Origin: a bacterium
Lineage (GTDB): Bacteria; Sumerlaeota; Sumerlaeia; MVZB01
NCBI GenBank assembly: GCA_023480605.1
Contig: JAMCWS010000308.1
Location: 1-16,951 of the forward strand
Direction: 5' to 3'
Length of the DNA: 16,951 bases
Shown here: one piece after another, positions 7,168-14,203 of the stretch
Position numbering within the stretch: the stretch's first letter is position 1
Layout of the letters: each line of letters begins with the position of its first letter
The notes under the pieces: model-generated
Told to the model about the DNA's origin: nothing
The model's input: only the letters and a program-made list of their open reading frames with translations
Databases searched by the model: none
Program-made: the position numbers and the translations under genes

Positions 7168-8331
7168 TTACTTTTCTCGTTCCAGTTCGTCGATGAGCTG
7201 GTTGATGCGGGAGACGACCGCGTCGAAGGGCACCTGGGATTCGATCAGGTGGCCCCGGCGGAAGATCTTCGCCGCGCGGCCACTCGCCACGATCCCCAGG
7301 TCGGCGTCGGCCGCCTCGCCGGGGCCGTTGACGTAGCAGCCCATCACGGCCACCTTGACGGGTCGGCTGCGGTGGGCGTTGGCGCGTTCGATCTCCAGGG
7401 CGATGCGCGTGGTGTCGAATCCCTGGTCCTCGCGCCCGCAGGTGGGGCAACTGATGACCTCGACGCCGAAACGGCGCAGCCCCAGGGCCTGGAGGATTTT
7501 GAATCCCGTGCGAACCTCCTCGATTTTTTGGGCCGTTTCGCGCGCGGCGATCGAGACGCGCAACGTGTCGCCGATCCCGTCGAGCAATAGCGCGCCGATC
7601 CCGATCGAACTCTTGATGTTGCTGTTGTCCTTCGTGCCGGCTTCGGTGACCCCCAGGTGCAGCGGGTAATCGCATTGGTCGGCCAGGAGCCGGTAGGCGC
7701 GCACCATGACGGGCACGCTGGACGACTTGACCGAGATGAGCGTGCGCGTGAAGCCGTGGCCCTCGAGGATCCCGACGTTGCGCAGCGCCGATTCCACGAG
7801 CGCCTCGGCGGGGTAGCCGGCCTCGGGCGGCAGCAGCATTCCCTCGGCCTCGTGCGCTCCCCACCTCACCGCGATGTCGCGTTCGAGCGAGCCTTGATTG
7901 ACGCCGATGCGGATGGGCAGACCGAACTCGTCGGCGCGCGCCACGACGGCCGCCACGTGGGTCTGCGCGCCGATGTTGCCCGGGTTGATGCGGATCTTGT
8001 CGACGAAGGGCGCGGCTTCGAGGGCGAGGCGGTGATTGAAGTGGATGTCGGCCACAAGGGGCACGGCCGTGCGGCGCCGGATCTCGGGCAGCGCGCGCGC
8101 GGCTTTGGGCGTGTCGACCGTCAGGCGGACGATTTCGCAGCCGGCTTCGGCCAGGGCGTTCACCTGGGCGACGGTCGCCTCGGCGTCGGCCGTGTCGGTG
8201 GCCGTCATCGACTGGATGCGGATGGGCTGCCCTCCGCCGATCACCAGCGGCCCAATCCCGACCTCGCGCGTCTTGCGGCGGGGGAGGGGGAGGGAAGGTG
8301 ACGCAGTGTTCGTATGATCGGTTGATGTCAT
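7168..8331 (-). CDS. ispG: 4-hydroxy-3-methylbut-2-enyl diphosphate synthase (IspG/GcpE)
   Basis: This enzyme catalyses the penultimate step of the MEP isoprenoid pathway, reductively opening the cyclic diphosphate MEcPP to HMBPP with a 4Fe-4S cluster. The 387-residue protein has the N-terminal TIM-barrel landmarks (RRKTREVGIG, GGGQPIRIQSM, DKIRINPGNIG, TEAGTKDNSNIKSS). The cluster-binding site is Cys295 and Cys298 in CPTCGR and Cys332 in GCYVNGPGE, with Glu339 as the fourth ligand. It is the compact bacterial form without the extra insert domain of plant enzymes. ATG 8331 is the only usable ATG before the conserved start of the domain; a TTG at 8343 is an alternative. No Shine-Dalgarno site is visible. 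The ATG overlaps the TGA of the upstream frame (ATGA), which suggests translational coupling. Confidence 0.97.
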   Translation of the reverse strand: MTSTDHTNTASPSLPLPRRKTREVGIGPLVIGGGQPIRIQSMTATDTADAEATVAQVNALAEAGCEIVRLTVDTPKAARALPEIRRRTAVPLVADIHFNHRLALEAAPFVDKIRINPGNIGAQTHVAAVVARADEFGLPIRIGVNQGSLERDIAVRWGAHEAEGMLLPPEAGYPAEALVESALRNVGILEGHGFTRTLISVKSSSVPVMVRAYRLLADQCDYPLHLGVTEAGTKDNSNIKSSIGIGALLLDGIGDTLRVSIAARETAQKIEEVRTGFKILQALGLRRFGVEVISCPTCGREDQGFDTTRIALEIERANAHRSRPVKVAVMGCYVNGPGEAADADLGIVASGRAAKIFRRGHLIESQVPFDAVVSRINQLIDELEREK

Positions 8332-8949
8332 AAACCAAACCAATCAGTCATGATGATTTTGAACTTGTTAAAAGAAGCATCTTGACATTTACGAAGACTC
8401 ACCCCGTTTGCAATATCGTAATAGATAGATGCCGACTGATGCTTGTTTTTGACCCGAAGTGCTGCGAGAAAAGCGGCTTTAGGATCGCGGGGCTTGGCGG
8501 ATGCATGATCGATGTGGTGATTTTTGACAAGCCAATCGCGGAGTTCGCCGATCGTCTGCCCCCAGCCCATTGCCTTGTCGACGACCGAGGAATCGCTCCA
8601 AATCCATATTTCGAGTTCCGGATCGAAAACGATGACAGCGCAACGATTATCCCACCTTTTTTTTAAGATCATTCTCAACATCGCGCTCGATATCCTCTCT
8701 TGCATCCTGATCGCGACCGCTGCCGTGTCGGTCAAACAACACTAACAAATGCTCATACGAATCCAGATATGGCCTCATATACTCGGCGGCATCTTTACGG
8801 CATGAACCGTCGTGGTATGGGTGAGTGACAATTTTGAACTCGATATCGCGGATTCGCAACGCTAAGAGTCGTGTCAGCAAAGCCCGAACAGCGAATTCCG
8901 CGTCTTGATCGGCCACTAATACCACAAGATCCTTCTTGATCTCATTCAT
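8328..8949 (-). pseudogene. Frame-disrupted Toprim-like/MAD4-like partner of the AAA ATPase
   Basis: Two overlapping frames together encode one protein. The first runs from ATG 8949 to TAA at 8647; it contains VVLVADQDAE near the N-terminus and LLVLFDRHGSGRD, acidic patches like those of Toprim-type nucleases. The second frame continues from the eight-A run (8657-8664 as T on the plus strand) through WDNRCAVIVFDPELEIWIWSD to TGA at 8328. One fewer A would join them into about 206 residues. From memory, the joined protein resembles proteins named MAD4 of the methylation-associated defence system, which I could not verify. It overlaps the ATPase gene upstream by ATGA and ispG downstream by ATGA. 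The disruption may be real decay, a read error, or a slippage-regulated gene. A nuclease role is inferred. Confidence 0.75.
8657..8664 (-). other. A8 homopolymer at the frame junction
   Basis: Eight consecutive A bases in the coding strand (CTT-AAAAAAAA-GGTGGG) mark the exact point where the two frames of the MAD4-like gene must join. Frame one reads CTT AAA AAA AAG GTG GGA TAA; removal of one A gives CTT AAA AAA AGG TGG GAT, which enters the second frame. Runs of this length are known sites for replication or transcriptional slippage and for assembly error. Confidence 0.8.
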
Positions 8950-10187
8950 CCTAATATGCCACCTGCGAACAGGATACCCAGATTCGTTTCACCGTTCCAT
9001 TTTTTCAATTCCGGATGAAGATCCCCGGATACGATATCCGTCGCTCCATCCGAGGTTTTTGCAAAGCACAATACCATCTTTGGATCAACCGTGCTGATGA
9101 TAATGGGCGAGTGGGAGGCAACTAAAATCTGACCCTGATATAATGATTTCAACGAGTGACACAGGGTCTCAACCGCCTTCGGATGGATCCCATTTTCCGG
9201 TTCCTCGATCAGGTATGATCCAGCGAAATCATTCAGATATGCGAGTATTGTAAGTGCCAGCAGACGGAGCGTCCCATCGGAAGTCGTCCAAGAAGGAACA
9301 TCTATACCGTTCCTGTAACGTAGCATTAGGTACCGATGTTTATCGTCTGGACGTTCGATCGTTCTTATTTCCTCCAAATCACTCAATGCCGTTTGCAGAT
9401 GTCGAATCCAGTCGCTATACAGTTGAGGATTATTTTTCAGTCTTTCGACAATCCAGGGCAGGTTCGCGCCATCGGGCTCGTAAGACATTCTATGCCCAGG
9501 CGGACTCGCTTTGCGCAAAAGCATGCTATTCAGCATGATTTGCCGTATACCAGCCGTCATATACTCTCGAAACCACACCGAAATCGGAAACTTCGATTCG
9601 TCACTGGGCAGATTAGCCAATGCCGACTTTTTCGGACCGAATTTAAAGACTGGTTTCCAACCGCGGGTCTCAGCGTAGAAGTTGTCGTTTCCATCGGTCG
9701 TCTTAGAGATAACGGTTTTTATCACCTCGCCACGCCTATTTTTTGTGAAGAGCGTCTCCGGCGGTAAGGTGTCTTGGGGAAACAGGTCTCTTTGCTCCAA
9801 AGGCCTTTTCGATGGTCGACTTACTAGTAAGAGTGTTTCGTGCTGAATGCGTATATCCCCGTCGATACCATCACCAATGCCAACCTCATATCTCGCGGTC
9901 TCATATTTATTGTTAAGAAGTGCGGCTTTTTCCGCCGGGATGGATACTTCGATTGCCAATTCAAAAGAAGATCTTTCTCTTCCCCATACCAGGTCTCGCA
10001 AATTATTCGTTCGTTCATTTACGGCGCTGTCGACTCCGGAAGATACGAAACTACCGATAAAACCAACCACGTCCAGGAAAGTCGTCTTGCCGCTTGCGTT
10101 TGGTCCGATCAACACCTGAAACGGACGCAATTCTTGCGATATGTATTTCAGACAACGATAATGCAGAGCTTCGATTTTAGTAATCAT
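8946..10187 (-). CDS. AAA15/RecF-type ABC-class ATPase, probable defence component
   Basis: The 413-residue protein has an ABC-class ATPase arrangement. Walker A is GPNASGKTT (28-36), a signature-like TTSDGTLRLL spans 301-310, Walker B is YLIEEPENGIHP (325-336), and an H-loop ASHSP sits at 357-361. A long insert (about 45-300) lies between the two halves, as in OLD, RecF and AAA15 proteins. No nuclease domain is fused; instead the next gene is a Toprim-like partner overlapping by ATGA. Such ATPase-nuclease pairs are typical of anti-phage modules; I recall an AAA ATPase next to MAD4 in the MADS system, unverified. ATG 10187 is preferred, with GGAG 6 nt upstream; ATG 10199 is four codons earlier. 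The region is visibly AT-richer than the flanking plsC and ispG genes, suggesting transfer. It starts 16 nt after the plsC stop. Confidence 0.88.
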   Translation of the reverse strand: MITKIEALHYRCLKYISQELRPFQVLIGPNASGKTTFLDVVGFIGSFVSSGVDSAVNERTNNLRDLVWGRERSSFELAIEVSIPAEKAALLNNKYETARYEVGIGDGIDGDIRIQHETLLLVSRPSKRPLEQRDLFPQDTLPPETLFTKNRRGEVIKTVISKTTDGNDNFYAETRGWKPVFKFGPKKSALANLPSDESKFPISVWFREYMTAGIRQIMLNSMLLRKASPPGHRMSYEPDGANLPWIVERLKNNPQLYSDWIRHLQTALSDLEEIRTIERPDDKHRYLMLRYRNGIDVPSWTTSDGTLRLLALTILAYLNDFAGSYLIEEPENGIHPKAVETLCHSLKSLYQGQILVASHSPIIISTVDPKMVLCFAKTSDGATDIVSGDLHPELKKWNGETNLGILFAGGILG

Positions 10188-10203
10188 CGCCTTCTCCATT
10201 CAC

Positions 10204-10920
10204 CTATCGTGCCCCCAGGGCGCGCCATTGGGCCTCGAGCGTGGCGCAGCAGCGCTCGTTGTAGGCGCGGGCATTCTCGTGCGCTTCGCGCGGCGGCAGG
10301 TGGGCCGGTTCGCCGACGATCATCCGCACCTTGCGCGGCCGCGGGAAAAACTTTCCCTTGGGCAAGGCGCGCCAGGTATCCTGGATCACCACGGGCAGGT
10401 AGGGCACCCCGGGCAACGCCTCGAGCACCATCACCCACCCTCCCTGGACGCGGCCCAGCCGCCCGTCGGGAGAGCGCGTGCCCTCGGGAAAGAATATCAA
10501 CGGCCAGCCCGCCCTGAGCACCTCGCGGCAGGTACGGATGGCCTCGCGGTCCGACGCGCCGCGCCGGATTGCGTGGGCGTTGAGGGCGGCGCAGAAGGCG
10601 CCCAGCAGGGGCGCCTTCAGGATGCCTTCGCGCGCCATGAAATGCGCCTCGCGCTCCAGGTGCGAGCCCAACAACGGCGGATCCAGAAAACTGGTGTGCG
10701 TCGGCGTCACCAGCACCGGTCCCTCCGCCGGAATCCGCTCGCTGTGAACCACTTCGAACCGGAGCCACAGCCGGGCCAGCAGCCGGATGCACGCGGCGGT
10801 GGCCCGGTAAAGCGGAGCGATGCCGGGCCTCCAGGGGCGTACGGCGCCGGACGCGGCGGGGCGTAGCGGGTGCGCCACGGGCGCCGGCGGATCGGAAGGC
10901 ATTGGCCGCGGCTCGCTCAC
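10204..10920 (-). CDS. plsC: 1-acyl-sn-glycerol-3-phosphate acyltransferase (PlsC-like)
   Basis: This family transfers the second acyl chain to lysophosphatidic acid, making phosphatidic acid at the inner membrane. The 238-residue protein carries the catalytic HTSFLD (75-80, the HX4D motif) and FFPEGTRSPDG (143-153, the glycerol-phosphate-binding PEGTRS motif), then PYLPVVIQD near the C-terminus. An N-terminal amphipathic or hydrophobic segment (about 35-55) could mediate membrane contact. GTG 10920 is chosen as start because GAGG in the end of the preceding gene stands about 8 nt upstream; ATG 10902 is a weaker alternative. It begins 3 nt after the cyclophilin stop, implying co-transcription. 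Members of this family also include lyso-ornithine-lipid acyltransferases, so the exact acceptor is unproven. Confidence 0.9.
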   Translation of the reverse strand: MSEPRPMPSDPPAPVAHPLRPAASGAVRPWRPGIAPLYRATAACIRLLARLWLRFEVVHSERIPAEGPVLVTPTHTSFLDPPLLGSHLEREAHFMAREGILKAPLLGAFCAALNAHAIRRGASDREAIRTCREVLRAGWPLIFFPEGTRSPDGRLGRVQGGWVMVLEALPGVPYLPVVIQDTWRALPKGKFFPRPRKVRMIVGEPAHLPPREAHENARAYNERCCATLEAQWRALGAR

Positions 10921-10923
10921 GGA

Positions 10924-11460
10924 TCAGGCCTCGACGCGCTCGATGCGCACGGATTGCATGACGACCGGATCGGTGGGGCGGTCCTGGCGGTCGGTGGGCA
11001 GACGCGAGATGGCCAGCACCACGTCGAGGCCCGCGACGATTTCGCCGAAAACCGAATGCCGGTTGTTGAGGTGGGGCGTCGGGCCGACGGTGATGAAGAA
11101 CTGGCTGCCGTTAGTGTTGGGACCGGCGTTGGCCATCGACAGGATGCCGGGCCGGTCGTGACGCAGATCCGGGTGGAACTCGTCGGCCAAACGGTAACCG
11201 GGGCCGCCGCGTCCCGTGCCGGTGGGGTCGCCGCCCTGAATCATGAATCCGTCGATCACGCGGTGAAAGACCACGCCGTCGTAATAGAGGCGTTTGGCCT
11301 GCTTGCCGGTGGCCGGGTCGGTGAAGGGCTTGGTGCCCTCGGCCAGCCCGATGAAGTTGGCCGTCGTGTTGGGTGTTTTGTCGGTGAACAAACGCGCCAC
11401 GAAGACGCCGTGGTTGGTCGTGAACCGGGCGTAGGTTCCCGGCTGGAGTTGTTCGCTCAT
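10924..11460 (-). CDS. Cyclophilin-type peptidyl-prolyl cis-trans isomerase
   Basis: The 178-residue single-domain protein catalyses cis-trans isomerisation of prolyl bonds. All active-site positions known from cyclophilin A are present: Arg67 in FHRVIDGFMIQGGDP (65-79) with Phe72, Met73 and Gln75, then SMANAGPNTNGSQFFIT (108-124) with Gln120, and His135 in HSVFGE. No signal peptide is seen, so it is probably cytoplasmic. It is a close paralogue of the two domains in the preceding lipoprotein gene, sharing the PGTYA opening and the ATGK segment, and lies 15 nt after it, indicating local duplication. plsC follows after 3 nt. Confidence 0.95.
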   Translation of the reverse strand: MSEQLQPGTYARFTTNHGVFVARLFTDKTPNTTANFIGLAEGTKPFTDPATGKQAKRLYYDGVVFHRVIDGFMIQGGDPTGTGRGGPGYRLADEFHPDLRHDRPGILSMANAGPNTNGSQFFITVGPTPHLNNRHSVFGEIVAGLDVVLAISRLPTDRQDRPTDPVVMQSVRIERVEA

Positions 11461-11475
11461 GTAAGGCTCCTTGAC

Positions 11476-12846
11476 TCAGGGTTGGGCGACGACCGTCGTC
11501 TGGGCGGCCGCCGCCGTGGTGGATGTGGTCGCGGCGTCGGCCGGCGCGGTTGCCGGCTGACCCGTCCCGCCGTCTCCGATCCGGACGATTCGGACTCGCT
11601 GCGCCACGACGTCCTTCATGGGCCGGTTTACCCGGCCCTTGGCTGTCCAGCGGGGCACGCGGGCGATGGCGTCGAGCACGTCCAGGCCCCGCACCACCTC
11701 GCCGAAGATCGGATAAACGCGATCGAAATCCAGTTTCGGCCGCATCGTGATGATGAACCGCCCGCCTCCGGTGTCGGGGCCGTTCGTCAGCATCGATAAG
11801 ATGCCTTTCTTAATGTGATGCAAATCGGGATTGAATTCATCCTTAATCGCATACCCAGGGCCGCCTTTGCCGGTGCCGGTCGGGTCGCCCCCCCCGATGG
11901 CGAGGTCGTCGACTTCGTAGAAGATGGTGCCGTCGTAATAAGGTCGGCGGACGGGCTTGCCGGTGGCGTGGTCGGTGAAATCGCGCGCGCCTTCGGCCAG
12001 GGCAATGAAGCTGGCCGTGGCGCGGGGCGCCTGCTCCGTGTAAAGATGCGCCACGAAGGCGCCCAGCGACGTGTCGAAGAGGGCGTATGTGCCCGGCGAT
12101 AGCCCCGCCAGCAGGGCGCCCTCGCCACCGGACGGCGCGAGCGGCGTGTAGACGGTCTCGATTTGGATTCCCTTGGGCGGGTGCGCGGCGTCGATCATCG
12201 TGGGGCGGCCGTCGCCGCCCACCTGATAGATGCGCACTTTCTTCATCACCATGTCTTCATAAGGGCGGTGCTGCGCGCCCACGGGTTCGCGACTGATGTT
12301 TTCGACCACATCGAGGCCGCGCACGACTGCGCCGAAGACCGAGTGGGAGGCATCCAGATCGGGCCGGGCCGCGATCGTGATGAAGAACTGGCTGCCGTTC
12401 GTGTTGGGGCCGGCGTTGGCCATCGAGAGGATGCCGGCCTTGTTGTGGCTGAGGCCCGGGCCGAATTCGTCGCCGAACCGGTAACCCGGCCCGCCAACGC
12501 CGGTGCCCAGGGGGTCGCCCCCCTGGATCATGAAGCCATTGACGGCCCGGTGGAAGAGCAGTCCGTCATAAAACGGGCGCAAGACCTCGCGGCCGGTGTC
12601 GGGATCGATGAAGGGTTTCAGGCCGGCCGCCAGGCCGATAAAATTGGCCGTCGTGAGCGGCGCTTTCTCGACTTCGAGCCGGGCCACGAACTGGCCCTTG
12701 GTGGTCCGAAACCACGCGTAGGTGCCGGGGGGGAGGCCGTTCAGGATGGTTGCCGGCTCGGAACTGCCGCAACCAGCGGCGGCGAGCAAAGCGAGGAGGA
12801 GAAGGATGAATGACGGCGAGGGCCGCCGGTCGTGAAACGTCGGCAT
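11476..12846 (-). CDS. Two-domain cyclophilin lipoprotein, second domain degenerate
   Basis: The 456-residue product starts at ATG 12846 (GGGAG about 9-10 nt upstream), right before a basic segment, a hydrophobic run and the lipobox LAAAGC with Cys26; the longer upstream frame would bury this signal. Domain 1 (about 38-208) has intact catalytic positions: LFHRAVNGFMIQGGDP with Arg100, Phe105, Met106 and Gln108, then NGSQFFIT with Gln153, and HSVFG with His168. Domain 2 (about 248-424) keeps the fold-defining glycines (GGGDPTGTGKGGPGY) but changes Arg to Glu311, Phe/Met to Leu315/Ala316, Gln to Gly318, Gln to Arg363 and His to Tyr378. It is thus probably non-catalytic. The tail (430-456) is low-complexity Ala/Thr. 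The protein likely aids folding in the periplasm or at the outer membrane. It heads the operon-like run leading to ispG. Confidence 0.93.
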   Translation of the reverse strand: MPTFHDRRPSPSFILLLLALLAAAGCGSSEPATILNGLPPGTYAWFRTTKGQFVARLEVEKAPLTTANFIGLAAGLKPFIDPDTGREVLRPFYDGLLFHRAVNGFMIQGGDPLGTGVGGPGYRFGDEFGPGLSHNKAGILSMANAGPNTNGSQFFITIAARPDLDASHSVFGAVVRGLDVVENISREPVGAQHRPYEDMVMKKVRIYQVGGDGRPTMIDAAHPPKGIQIETVYTPLAPSGGEGALLAGLSPGTYALFDTSLGAFVAHLYTEQAPRATASFIALAEGARDFTDHATGKPVRRPYYDGTIFYEVDDLAIGGGDPTGTGKGGPGYAIKDEFNPDLHHIKKGILSMLTNGPDTGGGRFIITMRPKLDFDRVYPIFGEVVRGLDVLDAIARVPRWTAKGRVNRPMKDVVAQRVRIVRIGDGGTGQPATAPADAATTSTTAAAAQTTVVAQP

Positions 12847-13089
12847 CTGGGGTTTCTCCCGTTGGAGATAATGATGCCGCGCGTGCCGACTTGCGCCGGG
12901 GGCATTGGCCGTGCGCCGGCTCATGATCAATTTACCCGGGGCCGGGCGGAATTGGGATAGTAAAAACCATCGGCCCGCGCCCCATGGCGAGGCGACGGTT
13001 CCGTCGGGTGATGGGATAAAGGCGAAACAAGCAAATGAAAAGCGGACGCCGACACCGCGGGCGACCACCGGGCGGCCCGGCGGACGGAG

Positions 13090-13293
13090 TCAATATTTTT
13101 TATTGAAGATTTTCAGATAGTCTTTCGGCGAACCGCCCTTTTTTTTGAAGTCCAGCCGATATAGCGGGCACGATCGGGATTTCATGTAAAATCCCTTTTC
13201 TTTGTGCAGACAGTAAACGACGTGGTCTGCGCCGGCCAGATAATGAACGCAATCGCTCAGTTGACATTGGACCGGGGTTTTAAAGTCCGACAT
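13090..13293 (-). CDS. Small four-cysteine protein of unknown function
   Basis: The 67-residue protein contains four cysteines at positions 10, 15, 28 and 42 (VQCQLSDC, VVYCLHKEKG and SRSCPLYRLDF) and a lysine-rich C-terminus ending KIFNKKY. The spacing suggests a metal-binding mini-fold, either a zinc knuckle or an iron-sulfur type site; I do not recognise the family. No signal peptide is present. The ribosome site is weak (a GGGGTGGCGG stretch upstream). It lies between OmpH and the cyclophilin lipoprotein in the same direction. Ordered cysteines and balanced composition make it more credible than a chance frame. Confidence 0.65.
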   Translation of the reverse strand: MSDFKTPVQCQLSDCVHYLAGADHVVYCLHKEKGFYMKSRSCPLYRLDFKKKGGSPKDYLKIFNKKY

Positions 13294-13320
13294 GACTAAC
13301 CGCCACCCCTTTTAAAAATT

Positions 13321-13364
13321 TTGAACGCTCATGAATTCAGATCATCAAACGTCAAAGCGTTCAA
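13321..13364 (-). terminator. Candidate hairpin between ompH and the small Cys protein
   Basis: TTGAACGCT (13321-13329) and AGCGTTCAA (13356-13364) are perfect 9-bp reverse complements with a 26-nt loop. Read on the minus strand, the stem is followed by AAAATTTTT. It could terminate the ompH transcript or form a leader structure ahead of the small gene at 13293. The long loop lowers confidence. Confidence 0.35.
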
Positions 13365-13382
13365 TTATTTATATCATGCCAA

Positions 13383-13417
13383 CGGCCGATTGTCACGTGC
13401 CTGTGACAGGACGGCCG
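13383..13417 (-). terminator. Hairpin just past the ompH stop codon
   Basis: TGTCAC (13391-13396) pairs with GTGACA (13403-13408), and outer CGGCCG blocks (13383-13388 and 13412-13417) extend the symmetry. It starts 12 nt after the ompH stop in the transcript. There is no T-tract, so it may be an RNA-end stabiliser or a factor-dependent terminator. Confidence 0.3.
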
Positions 13418-13429
13418 CGTCGGCGGACG

Positions 13430-13978
13430 TCATGGAGCCGCCGGGCCGGCATCGAGGCGGCGGATCACCTCGGCGCTCAGGTCGGCCGCAGGGGTCATGT
13501 AGACGACGCCTTGGCTGGCCAGCACGACTTGGATGCCGCGTTCGCGCGCGACGTCGGCCACGACGCCCTTGATGCGTTCGCGGATCGGACCGAGGCGGTT
13601 GTTCTGCGCTTCGGCCAGGGCCGCGTTGAATTTCTGTTGCAGGTCGCCGACTTCTTTTTCGATCCGTTCGATATCGGCCTTGCGTTGATCGTTGACCTGG
13701 GCCGTCGCCGCCGATTGCTGACTGTTATACTGGGTGACGGCCTTCTCGTATTCCGCTTGGCGCGCCTTAAGCTGGTCCTGCAGCGACTGGGCGTCGGCTG
13801 ATGCCTTGGCCAGTTCCTGCTGGACATAGGTCGATTGCTTGCTGATCAAGTCGGCGTCGATCACGCCGACGGCGCCGGTGCCGACGCCTTCGGCGGCCAT
13901 GAGCGCCAGGCCAGCCAGCCCGATCGCCACCGCCAGAATGCGTCCCCGGCTCAGGCCGCGCAACACTAGTCTAGTCAT
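13430..13978 (-). CDS. OmpH/Skp-family periplasmic chaperone
   Basis: The 182-residue protein has a basic N-terminus and a hydrophobic signal segment (about 13-28), then VGVIDADLISKQS, the conserved first strand of Skp/OmpH. A long coiled coil rich in Ala, Gln, Glu and Lys follows (about 50-130), and the C-terminal part (VVADVARERGIQVVLASQGVVYMTPAADLSAEVIRRL) closes the small beta body. Skp trimers hold unfolded outer-membrane proteins in the periplasm, so the organism is likely a diderm. GAGG stands about 7 nt before the ATG. Unlike many genomes it is not beside bamA or lpxD. Confidence 0.93.
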   Translation of the reverse strand: MTRLVLRGLSRGRILAVAIGLAGLALMAAEGVGTGAVGVIDADLISKQSTYVQQELAKASADAQSLQDQLKARQAEYEKAVTQYNSQQSAATAQVNDQRKADIERIEKEVGDLQQKFNAALAEAQNNRLGPIRERIKGVVADVARERGIQVVLASQGVVYMTPAADLSAEVIRRLDAGPAAP

Positions 13979-14009
13979 GTTCCCACCTCGCGTTAATATT
14001 TCGGTCGTG

Positions 14010-14054
14010 CCGTTCGCCGTATCGGATTCATCGTCTGGGATCGGCGGCGAACGG
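14010..14054. promoter_or_regulatory. Inverted repeat in the ompH leader
   Basis: CCGTTCGCCG (14010-14019) and CGGCGAACGG (14045-14054) are perfect 10-bp reverse complements with a 25-nt loop, located about 31-76 nt upstream of the ompH ATG. It may be an RNA leader hairpin, an operator or the terminator of the upstream GH57 transcript. No T-tract follows. A role is inferred only from position. Confidence 0.3.
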
Positions 14055-14203
14055 AGACGATCTTGGGGTATAAAGCGGAAAAAATCGATAAGGATTCCAC
14101 AGCCGCAACGGCATGGGGCATATCCGCATTGGTCGTTTGGACGCGATGCGGCAACTTCTCTACCGTTCCGCGGTCCCGTCCAACCGGCTCAATCGCTTGT
14201 CGC

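Noticed and set aside
7040..8338. Long minus-strand frame overlapping ispG
   Set aside because: It is an Arg/Pro/Gly-rich out-of-frame reading of ispG without any domain signal.
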